From the NCBI GenBank assembly GCA_040376925.1, contig JBEIPU010000044.1, positions 1 to 24,964 on the forward strand: a DNA stretch of 24,964 nt, read 5' to 3'. The notes under the pieces are model-generated. The model saw only the letters and a program-made list of their open reading frames with translations, did no database searches and was not told where the DNA came from. Position numbers and translations under genes: made by a program. Positions 8,253 through 15,413 of this stretch are shown piece after piece; position 1 is the stretch's first letter, and each line of letters begins with the position of its first letter. Origin of the DNA: RAM1 sp040376925 (GTDB lineage Bacteria; Pseudomonadota; Gammaproteobacteria; Burkholderiales; Burkholderiaceae_C).

Positions 8253-9200
8253 ATGCTCGACCCGCAAGCCCAGGCGCTGCTGGACCTGATCCGCCAGCGC
8301 AACATTCCCTCCACCCACGAGCTCAGCCCGGCCGACGCCCGGCGCGCCTACCGCGACCGGCGCACATTCAGCCAGCCGGCACCACCCGACGTGGCCTCGG
8401 TGCGTGACCTCAACGCACCGGGCCCCGCGGGCGATATCCCCCTGCGCGAGTACCGCCCGTTGGGCAGCACCGCGGCGAAGGTGTTGCCGGCGCTCGTGTA
8501 CTTTCATGGCGGCGGCTGGGTCATCGGCGACCTGGACACCCACGACGTGCTGTGCCGCGAGCTGGCCAACGGCGCCGGCTGCGCGGTGTATGCGGTGGAC
8601 TACCGAATGGGCCCGGAGCATCGCTTCCCGGCCGCCATTGACGACGCGCTGGCCGCCACGCGCTGGGTGTTTGCGAATGCAGCGAAGCTGGCTTTGGACC
8701 CGGCCCGCGTGGCGCTGGGTGGCGACAGCGCGGGCGGCAACATCACGGCCGCCGTCACCCTCGCGCTGCGGGACATGCCGTTGGCGGACGAAGCACCGCG
8801 CCCCGCGTACCAGCTGCTGATCTACCCAGCCACCGACATGCGCGGCGCCAGCGCGTCGCATACCGAGAACGGCGCGGGCTACCTGCTCACGCGCGAGGTC
8901 ATTGATTACTTCCAGGGCCACTACCTGGACGCAGCGCAGTACACCGACTGGCGCGCCTCCCCCCTTCTGGCCGCAAGCCACGCCGGCCTGCCGCCCGCGC
9001 TGGTGCTGACCGCCGGCTACGACCCGCTGCGCGACGAAGGCCTGGCCTATGCCGACAAGCTGTCGGCTGCCGGGGTGGCAACGCAGTACGTCTGCTTTGC
9101 GCGGCAGATCCATGGCTTCATCCTGATGGGCCGCGTGATTGACGAGGCCAACACGGCGGTACGGCTGTGCGCCGATGCACTGCGCCACGCATTGCGCTAA
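8253..9200 (+). CDS. Alpha/beta hydrolase, HSL-type esterase/lipase
   Basis: This 315-residue hydrolase belongs to the hormone-sensitive-lipase group and is probably a cytoplasmic esterase for short-chain acyl or aromatic esters. The oxyanion-hole motif HGGG is at 85-88. The nucleophile elbow GDSAG is at 157-161 with S159. The acid is likely the aspartate of TAGYDPLRDEG and the base the histidine of QIHGFI near the C-terminus. The frame is open further upstream to 8118, but the ATG at 8253 starts the conserved protein and has AGGA at 8241-8244. It runs divergently from phoD and is followed 34 nt later by an aldo/keto reductase on the same strand. The natural substrate is unknown. Confidence 0.92.
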   Translation: MLDPQAQALLDLIRQRNIPSTHELSPADARRAYRDRRTFSQPAPPDVASVRDLNAPGPAGDIPLREYRPLGSTAAKVLPALVYFHGGGWVIGDLDTHDVLCRELANGAGCAVYAVDYRMGPEHRFPAAIDDALAATRWVFANAAKLALDPARVALGGDSAGGNITAAVTLALRDMPLADEAPRPAYQLLIYPATDMRGASASHTENGAGYLLTREVIDYFQGHYLDAAQYTDWRASPLLAASHAGLPPALVLTAGYDPLRDEGLAYADKLSAAGVATQYVCFARQIHGFILMGRVIDEANTAVRLCADALRHALR

Positions 9201-9215
9201 GGTGTGAGGCACACC
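9201..9215. repeat. Small perfect inverted repeat after the esterase stop
   Basis: GGTGTG AGG CACACC begins right after the esterase TAA. It could form a 6-bp hairpin with a 3-base loop in the mRNA, or serve as a binding site before the aldo/keto reductase. No T run follows, so it is not a standard terminator. Confidence 0.35.
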
Positions 9216-9234
9216 AAAACCTGAGGAATACCGC

Positions 9235-10233
9235 ATGCAGTACCGCCAGCTTGGCAAAAGCAACCTGAAAGTCTCCGCCCTGTGCCTGGGCACGATGATG
9301 TTTGGCGACCAGACGGACGCCGCCGAGGCGGCGCGCATCGTGGCTGATGCACGCGCACAGGGCGTGAACTTCATCGACACCGCCGACGTGTACACCAGGG
9401 GTGCGTCCGAAACCATGCTGGGCACCCTGCTCAAGGGCCAGCGCCATGACTGGGTGGTCGCCACCAAGCTGGGCAACGCGATGGGCGAGCGCGTGAATGA
9501 AGGCCACTATTCGCGCGCCTGGATGCTGCGCGAGGTGGACGCCAGCCTGGCGCGCCTGCAGACGGACCATGTGGACGTGCTGTACCTGCACCGCGACTAC
9601 AACGGCATGGACCTGGAAGATCCGCTGTACGCCCTGCAGGCGCTGCTGGCCGCCGGCAAGATCCGCTACTGGGGCGTGTCCAACTTCCGCGGCTGGCGCA
9701 TTGCCGAGCTGGCGCGCATCGCGCGCGCCATCGGCATGCCGGGGCCGGTGGTGTGCCAGCCCTACTACAACCTGCTCAACCGCATGCCCGAGGTTGAAAT
9801 CCTGCCGGCGTGCGAGCACTTTGGCATTGGCGTGGTGCCCTACAGCCCGATCGCGCGCGGGGTGCTCACCGGCAAGTACACGCCAGGCGCCAGGCCGGCC
9901 GAGGGCACGCGCGCCGGCCGGGGCGACAAGCGCATCACCGAGACCGAGTTCCGTGAGGAGTCGCTTGTCATCGCGCAAAAGCTGCAGCGGCACGCCCAGG
10001 CCCGCGGCACCACCGTGGCCCAGCTGGCCGTGGCCTGGGTGCTGGCCCACCGCGCGGTCAGCAGCGTGATTGCCGGGCCGCGCACGCTGGCCCAGTGGCA
10101 GGACTACCTGCCCGCGCTGGATTACACCGTGACGGCTGAAGACGAGGCCCTGATTGATTCATTCGTGGCGCCCGGCCATCCGTCCACGCCGGGCTATACC
10201 GACCCGGCGTATCCGCTGAATCCGCGGCGCTGA
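9235..10233 (+). CDS. Aldo/keto reductase
   Basis: This 332-residue NADPH-dependent oxidoreductase has the aldo/keto reductase TIM-barrel fold and is expected to reduce aldehydes or ketones. The catalytic tetrad is visible: D48 and Y53 in FIDTADVY, K78 in ATKLG, and H119 in YLHRDY. The C-terminal NADP-binding segment includes SSVIAGPRTLAQW. By sequence style it resembles the YghZ/YajO/Tas-like subgroup, but the substrate cannot be told. GAGGAA at 9223-9228 supports the ATG at 9235. It lies 34 nt after the esterase gene and may be co-transcribed with it, with a small inverted repeat between them. It converges with the GIY-YIG-like gene. Confidence 0.93.
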   Translation: MQYRQLGKSNLKVSALCLGTMMFGDQTDAAEAARIVADARAQGVNFIDTADVYTRGASETMLGTLLKGQRHDWVVATKLGNAMGERVNEGHYSRAWMLREVDASLARLQTDHVDVLYLHRDYNGMDLEDPLYALQALLAAGKIRYWGVSNFRGWRIAELARIARAIGMPGPVVCQPYYNLLNRMPEVEILPACEHFGIGVVPYSPIARGVLTGKYTPGARPAEGTRAGRGDKRITETEFREESLVIAQKLQRHAQARGTTVAQLAVAWVLAHRAVSSVIAGPRTLAQWQDYLPALDYTVTAEDEALIDSFVAPGHPSTPGYTDPAYPLNPRR

Positions 10234-10254
10234 ACCCGGGTCGCCCAAGCCCGC

Positions 10255-10593
10255 TCAGGCCTGCCAAACCCCATAGCCGCGCGCGCGCAGCGCAATGCCC
10301 AGCTCCACCTCCATCAGCCGGGCGTCCTGGTAGGGCATGGGGTTGTAGCGCTCGTACAGCTGGGGCAACAGGCGCAGGCCGTAGCGCTGCACGTAACTGT
10401 TGGCCTGGATGCCGGCCTTGTGCTTGTCAAAGCGCACGTCCGGGTCCAGCCCGGTCATGCCCACATACACAAACGGCTGGCCCAGCACATAGCCGGGGTT
10501 GGCCTTGCGAAAGCGCGCCAGGTTCCAGACCTCATCAGACAGCTGCACCACATAGACATGGTGGCGGCCACGGCGCGCGACGGGCGCCGCCAC
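10255..10593 (-). CDS. Small GIY-YIG-like protein of unknown function
   Basis: This is a 112-residue protein. Residues 11-60 resemble a divergent GIY-YIG nuclease core: a first strand with VYVV (Y14), a second strand VYVGMT (Y43, G45), then R54 and H58 in RFDKHKAG and a glutamate (E95 or E97) in the MEVELG helix. The link between the two strands is longer than usual (about 25 residues). All key residues have plausible counterparts, but no profile search was possible. The start is a GTG one base after the stop of the upstream gene (TGA C GTG), so translation is probably coupled. It might be an active nuclease or a GIY-YIG fold used for binding only. Confidence 0.7.
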   Translation of the reverse strand: MAAPVARRGRHHVYVVQLSDEVWNLARFRKANPGYVLGQPFVYVGMTGLDPDVRFDKHKAGIQANSYVQRYGLRLLPQLYERYNPMPYQDARLMEVELGIALRARGYGVWQA

Positions 10594-10594
10594 G

Positions 10595-11206
10595 TCAGCG
10601 CATGCCGGGCTGCGTCGCCGCGAAATCAGGCACGTCGCTGCGCAGCTCGGCCAGCGCGGAGTCGCGCACGGCCATCAGCTGGGCCAGGTCCTGCTCCAGT
10701 TCGCTCATCGGTTCGTCGTCGTCGCTGCCAGGCCCGCCGCCGGTGTCCAGCAGCGACACGGCCACGGGCGCGCCGGTCCAGATCCCGGGCGGCGGCATTT
10801 CGGTGTGGGGGCAATCGTCTGTCTTGAACTGCCAGGTGATGCTGTGCAGCCAATCCGACGCCTGCGGTTCAAAGCGATGGACTTCGGCCATCAGGCGGCG
10901 CTCGAACGCCACCGCGTAGCGCAGCAGCTGCTCGTCCCAGTGACGCACCACCAGGCGGGCATGCATGTGGGTTTCGCCCTTGCGGGTGTTGACCACCAGC
11001 ACCTGGCAATCCACCCAACCCTCGGGGATGCCGCAATAGCGAAGGGTGTCCCGCGTGAGCACCCGCAGCAGTTCCCGCCGGGTGTGCGTCTGGCCGCCCA
11101 GGTCGGTCATGCGGGACTCTTCCTGGCCGTCCACCTGCGAAGGCGCTTCCAGCTTGGGGGCCTGCTGGTCCGGGCCGCCGGACAGAAGGCGTTTGAATAG
11201 CTTCAT
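10595..11206 (-). CDS. Conserved-looking hypothetical protein, 203 aa
   Basis: I do not recognise this family. The protein is soluble, with no signal peptide or membrane segment. It begins with a basic stretch (MKLFKRLLSG) followed by a linker. A compact domain (about 40-135) is rich in W, R and H and includes GIPEGWVDCQVLVV, RKGETHMHARLVVRHWDE and DWLHSITWQF. The C-terminus is acidic with a likely helix (SELEQDLAQLMAVRDSALAEL). It is the first gene of a two-gene unit with the GIY-YIG-like gene, one base apart. It is divergent from the MFS transporter at 11285. No Shine-Dalgarno sequence is seen. A minus-strand TATACC (11223-11218) lies 11 nt before the ATG and could give a very short leader. 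Confidence 0.8.
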   Translation of the reverse strand: MKLFKRLLSGGPDQQAPKLEAPSQVDGQEESRMTDLGGQTHTRRELLRVLTRDTLRYCGIPEGWVDCQVLVVNTRKGETHMHARLVVRHWDEQLLRYAVAFERRLMAEVHRFEPQASDWLHSITWQFKTDDCPHTEMPPPGIWTGAPVAVSLLDTGGGPGSDDDEPMSELEQDLAQLMAVRDSALAELRSDVPDFAATQPGMR

Positions 11207-11284
11207 GGTGGGATGCGGGTATACAGGCCCCCATCATGGCATGTGACAGGCAAGGTGATCAACCGCCTGACAAAATCGCCGTCA

Positions 11285-12523
11285 ATGACTTCCAACCTGA
11301 AACCCTGGCAGGTCGCCGCTGCAGGAATGCTTTCGTTAGCAGTGGCCATGGGTATCGGCCGCTTTGCCTTCACGCCGCTGCTGCCCATGATGCTGGCCGA
11401 TGGCGTGGTCAACCTGCCCACCGCCAGCTGGCTGGCCAGCGCCAATTACCTGGGCTACCTGGTCGGTGCGCTGCTGTGCACGCTGCAGCCCTGGGCCTGG
11501 CGGCGCTTCGGCCCGCTGGCGCCGCTGCAGGCCACGCGCATGGTGCGCGCAGGCCTGGCCGCCACCTGCGTGCTGACGCTGGGCATGGCCCTGCACTGGC
11601 CGGGGGCCTGGGCCCTGCTGCGCTTTGCCGCGGGTGTGGCCAGTGCGCTGGTGTTTGTGTACACCTCGGGCTGGTGCCTGGGGCAACTGGCGCGCCTGGG
11701 CGTGCCCACCATGGGCGCGGTGATCTACACCGGCCCGGGCGCGGGCATCGTGCTCAGCGGCCTGGCCGCCAGCGGCATGGTGGCCTGGCACTGGACGGCT
11801 GCGGCAGGCTGGCTGGTCTTTGGCATGCTGGCGGCAGTGCTCACCGCACTGGTGTGGCCGGTGTTGGCGCCGCGCCACGAGCTGCCCGCGCCTGCGGCGA
11901 CCGCGGCGGGCAGTGGCACCGGGGGCACCGCCCACAGCGCAGCCGAGGTCACCACGCTCACGCTGGCCTACGGGCTGGCCGGCTTTGGCTACATCATCAC
12001 CGCTACGTTTTTGCCGGTGATCGCACGCCAGTCGCTGCCGGGTTCGCCCTGGCTGGACATGTTCTGGCCGATCTTTGGCCTGGGCGTGATTGCCGGCGCG
12101 CTGATCGCGTCGCGCATGCGCACGCGGCTGGACTTGCGGCTGCTGCTGGCCATCTGCTATGCCATCCAGGCCCTGGGCATCGGCGTGGGCCTGTTCAGCC
12201 CCAGCCTGGCGGGCTTTGCCATTGGCAGCCTGCTGCTGGGCCTGCCGTTTACCGCCATCACCTTTTTTGCGATGCAGGAGGTGCGGCGCATCCGCCCGCA
12301 GGCACCGGCCGCGCTCATGGGCCTGCTGACCGCGCTGTACGGCCTGGGCCAGATCGTGGGCCCGCCGCTGGCCGCAGCGCTGCTGGCGCGCGCGGCCACA
12401 CCGGCTGCGGGCTTCACGCTGTCGCTGGAGATCGCGGCCGGGGCGCTGGTGCTGGGCGCACTGGCATATGGCGCCATGGTGCACCTGTGGCCCGTGCGGC
12501 CGGCCGCGCCGGCAACCGCCTGA
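11285..12523 (+). CDS. YbfB/YjiJ-family MFS transporter
   Basis: This is a 412-residue inner-membrane major facilitator with about 12 hydrophobic helices. The N-terminal signature MGIGRFAFTPLLPMM and the SANYLGYLVGAL segment are typical of the YbfB/YjiJ family (DUF1228), whose substrates are unknown. A hydrophilic central loop (about 200-220) separates the two six-helix halves. The frame extends to an ATG at 11213, but the ATG at 11285 begins the conserved part and leaves room for the divergent gene's promoter. There is no clear Shine-Dalgarno sequence before it. The 3' end stops one base before the end of the convergent hemerythrin gene. Confidence 0.88.
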   Translation: MTSNLKPWQVAAAGMLSLAVAMGIGRFAFTPLLPMMLADGVVNLPTASWLASANYLGYLVGALLCTLQPWAWRRFGPLAPLQATRMVRAGLAATCVLTLGMALHWPGAWALLRFAAGVASALVFVYTSGWCLGQLARLGVPTMGAVIYTGPGAGIVLSGLAASGMVAWHWTAAAGWLVFGMLAAVLTALVWPVLAPRHELPAPAATAAGSGTGGTAHSAAEVTTLTLAYGLAGFGYIITATFLPVIARQSLPGSPWLDMFWPIFGLGVIAGALIASRMRTRLDLRLLLAICYAIQALGIGVGLFSPSLAGFAIGSLLLGLPFTAITFFAMQEVRRIRPQAPAALMGLLTALYGLGQIVGPPLAAALLARAATPAAGFTLSLEIAAGALVLGALAYGAMVHLWPVRPAAPATA

Positions 12524-12524
12524 G

Positions 12525-13076
12525 TCAGATGTAGGCCGGTATGGACGGCACCGCGTGGCGCAGGTGCAACGCCATGTCCAGCGCCGCCATGTGGTTCATG
12601 TTGCGCGACAGGATGTGCGCTGCCATCGGCAGGAAATGTTCTTCCTCAAAGCGCGCATGGGCCAGGTAATCCACCACCAGCTGCTGCACCGCCGCCGGGT
12701 CCACCGTGGCGGGCTTGCCCCGCGCGGCCTCACGCACCTCGGGCTCCAGCTGCTTCCACAATGCCTCGATGCTGCGGTGCTCCTTGACCAGACGCTGCGT
12801 AATGGACTGCACCAGGTCCGCCTCCTCGCCCGGCTGCGCGCTGCGCAGCACGGCGGTGAACAGCTCCTTTTCCTCGTCCGCATGGTGGGCCAGCACGCTG
12901 TCCTTGAACAGGTCCAGCGTGCCCTGGGCCACCACGCGAGCCTGGGCTGCCGGCCCCAGCAACTCAGGCAGGTCTGAAAACGATTCCAGCTGCGACACGA
13001 TGCCCAGGTGGCAACGCGAGAAATCACCCAGGGGTGCGCCTTGGGTGACAGGCGGCTGGACAGGGGCTGCGCTCAT
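12525..13076 (-). CDS. Hemerythrin-domain protein
   Basis: This 183-residue four-helix-bundle protein is predicted to bind a di-iron centre through histidines and acids, for sensing or handling O2, NO or iron. Likely ligands are H23, H64 or H65 with E69 (LAHHADEEKELF), H100 (VKEHRSIE), H140 with E144, and H147 (LAHARFEEEHFLP). The layout matches the hemerythrin HHE family. The ATG at 13076 has no Shine-Dalgarno sequence. Instead TAGATT lies 6 nt before it on the minus strand, and an FNR-like box is centred 41.5 bases from the ATG. This suggests anaerobic or microaerobic control and a leaderless mRNA. It is divergent from a universal stress protein gene. Confidence 0.88.
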   Translation of the reverse strand: MSAAPVQPPVTQGAPLGDFSRCHLGIVSQLESFSDLPELLGPAAQARVVAQGTLDLFKDSVLAHHADEEKELFTAVLRSAQPGEEADLVQSITQRLVKEHRSIEALWKQLEPEVREAARGKPATVDPAAVQQLVVDYLAHARFEEEHFLPMAAHILSRNMNHMAALDMALHLRHAVPSIPAYI

Positions 13077-13082
13077 GAATGC

Positions 13083-13088
13083 AATCTA
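13083..13088 (-). promoter_or_regulatory. -10-like TAGATT of the hemerythrin gene
   Basis: Read on the minus strand, TAGATT matches four of six -10 consensus bases. It ends 6 nt before the ATG, placing the start site at the A of ATG (13076). That position puts the FNR-like box exactly at -41.5. Confidence 0.5.
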
Positions 13089-13110
13089 GCCGCACGCACA
13101 GCGGTGCGCC

Positions 13111-13124
13111 TTGATGCAGGTCAA
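13111..13124. promoter_or_regulatory. FNR/Anr-type binding box
   Basis: TTGATGCAGGTCAA matches the FNR/Anr consensus TTGAT-N4-ATCAA with one mismatch. Its centre (between 13117 and 13118) is at -41.5 from a start at 13076 (minus strand) and at -41.5 from a start at 13159 (plus strand). This is the class II activator position, so one site could drive both genes. Confidence 0.7.
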
Positions 13125-13146
13125 GCGCGGTGTGCATCCCCGAAGG

Positions 13147-13152
13147 CACGAT
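13147..13152 (+). promoter_or_regulatory. Weak -10-like CACGAT of the universal stress protein gene
   Basis: CACGAT keeps A at position 2, A at position 5 and T at position 6 of the -10 consensus. It would give a start at 13159, for which the FNR-like box sits at -41.5. The match is weak on its own and gains support only from this spacing. Confidence 0.35.
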
Positions 13153-13197
13153 GACGCCAACCATTCATATGACTCAAGCCACCGAAAGGAATCCATC

Positions 13198-13638
13198 ATG
13201 TTCAGGCACATCCTGCTGGCCACCGACGGCTCCGCCGCCTCCACCCATGCCGCCGCGCTGGCCATTGGCCTGGCGCGCAGCCATGGCGCCCGACTGACGG
13301 CGCTCTATGTGGTGGACCCTTACCCGTACCTCGGCCTGGGCGAGGCCAACCCCATGGGCTTTCAGGCCTACATGGCCGCTGCCATGGACCACGCGTCGCA
13401 GGCGCATGCGGCCATCGCCACCCTGGCCGCAGAAGGCGGCCCCCGCGTGAACGTGGTGCCCCGGGTGGTCGAGGATGTGGGCGCGTCGGTGGGCATCGTG
13501 CAGACCGCGAAAGAGCTGGGCGCCGACCTGATTGTGGTGGGCTCGCATGGCCGCTCGGGCATTGCGCGGCTCATGCTGGGCAGCGTGGCGTCGCGGGTGG
13601 TGGCCGAATCGGTCGTGCCGGTGCTGGTGGCGCGCTGA
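13198..13638 (+). CDS. Universal stress protein (UspA family)
   Basis: This is a 146-residue single-domain universal stress protein, cytoplasmic and probably dimeric. The N-terminal strand with LLATDGS and the ATP-binding signature G-2x-G-9x-G-S (G115, G118, G128, S129) are intact, so it is likely of the nucleotide-binding type. GAAAGGA at 13184-13190 supports the ATG at 13198. An open frame to 13111 is not the start, because it would cover the FNR-like box. The gene diverges from the hemerythrin gene. USPs and hemerythrins under FNR/Anr-type control are known from proteobacterial low-oxygen regulons, and the 14-bp box fits this. Confidence 0.93.
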   Translation: MFRHILLATDGSAASTHAAALAIGLARSHGARLTALYVVDPYPYLGLGEANPMGFQAYMAAAMDHASQAHAAIATLAAEGGPRVNVVPRVVEDVGASVGIVQTAKELGADLIVVGSHGRSGIARLMLGSVASRVVAESVVPVLVAR

Positions 13639-13664
13639 CGCCCAGGTACGGTACGCAGGGCCGC

Positions 13665-13670
13665 GTAACA
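13665..13670 (+). promoter_or_regulatory. -10-like TAACAT, possible leaderless start of the exonuclease gene
   Basis: TAACAT ends 7 nt before the ATG at 13678, and no Shine-Dalgarno sequence is present. The match to TATAAT is 4 of 6. No -35 is evident. Confidence 0.3.
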
Positions 13671-13677
13671 TCGGCCG

Positions 13678-14271
13678 ATGCACCGCACCACCCCGTCAAA
13701 AGAAGAAATCGCCCTGCTGGAGCCGTTTGAGCGGCTCGGGCTGGACCGCATCGAGCTGGTGTCCACGCGCGAGCAGGCCGAGCGCGCCTTCGACGCGCTG
13801 GTGCGCGCCGGGGCATGGGGTTTTGACACCGAATCCAAACCCACCTTCTTCAAGGACCAGGTATCCGACGGGCCGCACATCGTGCAGCTGTCCACCACCG
13901 AGCGGGCGTGGGTCTTCCAGCTGCACGACGCGCCCTGCCGCGACGTGGCAGCCGCCCTGCTGGCCCACCCCGGCGTGCCCAAAGCCGGCTTTGGCCTGGG
14001 CGACGACCACAAGCGCATCGTCAGCAAGCTGCGGGTGCAGCCGGCCGATGTGCTGGACCTGAACCATGTATTCCACCAGGACGGCTGGCGCAAGGACATG
14101 GGCGTCAAGGGCGCCGTGGCGGTGCTGTTCAACCGCCGCTTCATCAAGTCCAAAAAGGCCGCCACCTCCAACTGGGCCAACCCGCGCCTGAGTGAAGCGC
14201 AACTGATCTATGCGGCCAACGATGCGTATGCGGCGGCGCGGGTGTATGACGCGCTGGGGTTGGGCGCCTAA
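13678..14271 (+). CDS. 3'-5' exonuclease of the DEDDy (RNase D-like) group
   Basis: This 197-residue protein has a DnaQ/RNase D-like exonuclease fold with the DEDDy catalytic pattern. Exo I shows D50 and E52 in GFDTESKP. Exo II is likely D109 or D110 in GFGLGDDHK. Exo III shows Y178 and D182 in IYAANDAYAA. It lacks the HRDC domains of true RNase D (about 370 residues), so it is a stand-alone exonuclease domain acting on RNA or DNA 3' ends. The start has no Shine-Dalgarno sequence; TAACAT lies 7 nt before it. The TAA overlaps the stop of the convergent dioxygenase-like gene by 4 nt (14268-14271). Confidence 0.9.
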   Translation: MHRTTPSKEEIALLEPFERLGLDRIELVSTREQAERAFDALVRAGAWGFDTESKPTFFKDQVSDGPHIVQLSTTERAWVFQLHDAPCRDVAAALLAHPGVPKAGFGLGDDHKRIVSKLRVQPADVLDLNHVFHQDGWRKDMGVKGAVAVLFNRRFIKSKKAATSNWANPRLSEAQLIYAANDAYAAARVYDALGLGA

Positions 14272-14618
14272 CCGCCCACCGCCCGCAAATCCAGCGTGTA
14301 CGACCGGCCCAGCCACAGCGCGCAGTCGCGGTGGTCGCGCAGCGCGTCGCCGGTGTTGGGGTGCATGAAGACGTCCAGCGTGCCGTGGTTCAGCGTGAGC
14401 CAGCCGGCCACGGCGGCAAACTGGGCCGCGTCAAACGCCAGCTGGTAGCTCCACATCGGGTGCGGGCCCACGGGCTTTTCATGGAATCGGCCCATCTGGA
14501 TGTGCCCTGCCAGCTCGGCCTCTATGCGCTCGCGCAGCGCCCAGGCGGCGTCGCGGCTGGCGGCGTCAAAGTACACATGGGCGTGCCAGCTGCTGATGGC
14601 GGAAACGGGCAAGGTCAT
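14268..14618 (-). CDS. DOPA 4,5-dioxygenase-family protein
   Basis: This 116-residue protein resembles the small DOPA 4,5-dioxygenase family (aromatic ring-cleaving type first known from fungi, common as an uncharacterised protein in proteobacteria). Conserved histidines are H12 and H14 in WHAHVYF, those in HEKPVGPHP, and one in DVFMHPNTGD, which suit non-haem iron binding. The physiological substrate in bacteria is unclear. I used the ATG at 14618, where the conserved part starts; the open frame extends far upstream over the GST gene in another frame. No Shine-Dalgarno sequence is present. CACAAT lies 7 nt before the ATG on the minus strand. It follows the GST gene by 28 nt. Confidence 0.85.
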   Translation of the reverse strand: MTLPVSAISSWHAHVYFDAASRDAAWALRERIEAELAGHIQMGRFHEKPVGPHPMWSYQLAFDAAQFAAVAGWLTLNHGTLDVFMHPNTGDALRDHRDCALWLGRSYTLDLRAVGG

Positions 14619-14625
14619 GGGCCGG

Positions 14626-14631
14626 ATTGTG
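14626..14631 (-). promoter_or_regulatory. -10-like CACAAT, possible leaderless start of the dioxygenase-like gene
   Basis: CACAAT on the minus strand (4 of 6 of TATAAT) ends 7 nt before the ATG at 14618, and there is no ribosome-binding site. It suggests the gene can be transcribed apart from the upstream GST gene. Confidence 0.3.
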
Positions 14632-14646
14632 CCGGCAGGACCATGC

Positions 14647-15288
14647 TCATGCCCGCGTGGCAGCGGCCTTGCGGTCGGCAACGACCTTTTGCGCCGTGGG
14701 GCGCTCGCCCACGAGCTTGATGTAGGGCTTGTAGTCAATGCCGGCGGCCAGCAGCATGTCTTCGCCCAGCACGGCTTTGGTGGCCATGCCCAGCAGCGGC
14801 AGGTTGGCAAACGCGGCGCAGTCGGCCTGGGTGAAGGTGTCGCCCGCCACAAACGGCGCGAATTTGGCCAGTTGCTTGAACGCCGCAATGTTCTTTTCCA
14901 GCTGCTTTTGCACGCGCGCCTTGTTGCTGTCGCTGACGGTGCCGCCAAAAAAGGCCTGCGGGTACAGGTCACGCGCGACCAGCTCGAGGTGCAGGTCGAT
15001 GAAGATCGTCAGCTCGCGCACCTTGGCGGCGGCGTACGGGTCGGCGGGCAGCAGCGGCGGGCTGGGGTGGGCGGCCTCGATGTATTCGAGGATCGCCTGG
15101 CTTTCACACAGGCCGCCCTGGGCCGTACGGATGAACGGGATCTTGGCCAGTGGCGACGCGGCCAGCACGGCCGGGTCGGTGCTCTTGGTGGGCACAAGCT
15201 CCTCGGTAAAGGGCACGCCCTTTTCCAGCAGGGCCAGCTTGACCTTGTTGTAGTAGTTGGAAATGGGGGAACCGCACAGCGTGATCAT
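14647..15288 (-). CDS. Glutathione S-transferase family protein
   Basis: This is a 213-residue cytosolic glutathione S-transferase. The N-terminal thioredoxin-like domain (about 1-80) includes CGSPISNYYNKVKLALLEKG, the cis-proline region SPLAKIPFI and the glutathione-contacting ESQAILEYIE. The helical C-terminal domain has FTQADCAAFANLPLL. The serine or tyrosine near residues 7-13 would be the activating residue. AAAGGAG lies 9 nt before the ATG at 15288. It diverges from the LLM oxidoreductase across 125 nt and is followed by the dioxygenase-like gene. The substrate is not predictable. Confidence 0.93.
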   Translation of the reverse strand: MITLCGSPISNYYNKVKLALLEKGVPFTEELVPTKSTDPAVLAASPLAKIPFIRTAQGGLCESQAILEYIEAAHPSPPLLPADPYAAAKVRELTIFIDLHLELVARDLYPQAFFGGTVSDSNKARVQKQLEKNIAAFKQLAKFAPFVAGDTFTQADCAAFANLPLLGMATKAVLGEDMLLAAGIDYKPYIKLVGERPTAQKVVADRKAAATRA

Positions 15289-15413
15289 GGCAAAGGTCTC
15301 CTTTTGATGGGCCGCAGTTTAGGTGCCGAAGCCAACGGGGCCTGCCACGCAGGGGACAGGGCAACAAGCCCCCGTTCCAGCGCCGCAGGCCGTCTTGCGC
15401 GACACTTGGGCCC

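Noticed and set aside
9201..9215. Rho-independent terminator after the esterase gene
   Set aside because: The stem is only 6 bp and no T run follows, so I list it only as an inverted repeat.
8136..9476. Upstream extension of the phoD frame to an ATG at 9476
   Set aside because: It would add 447 residues without a domain, bury the Tat signal inside the protein and cover the whole esterase gene on the other strand.
11336..12484. Minus-strand open frame (382 aa) opposite the YbfB/YjiJ-type transporter
   Set aside because: Composition is that of a shadow frame (H, Q, R, G) and the plus strand encodes a clear 12-helix transporter.
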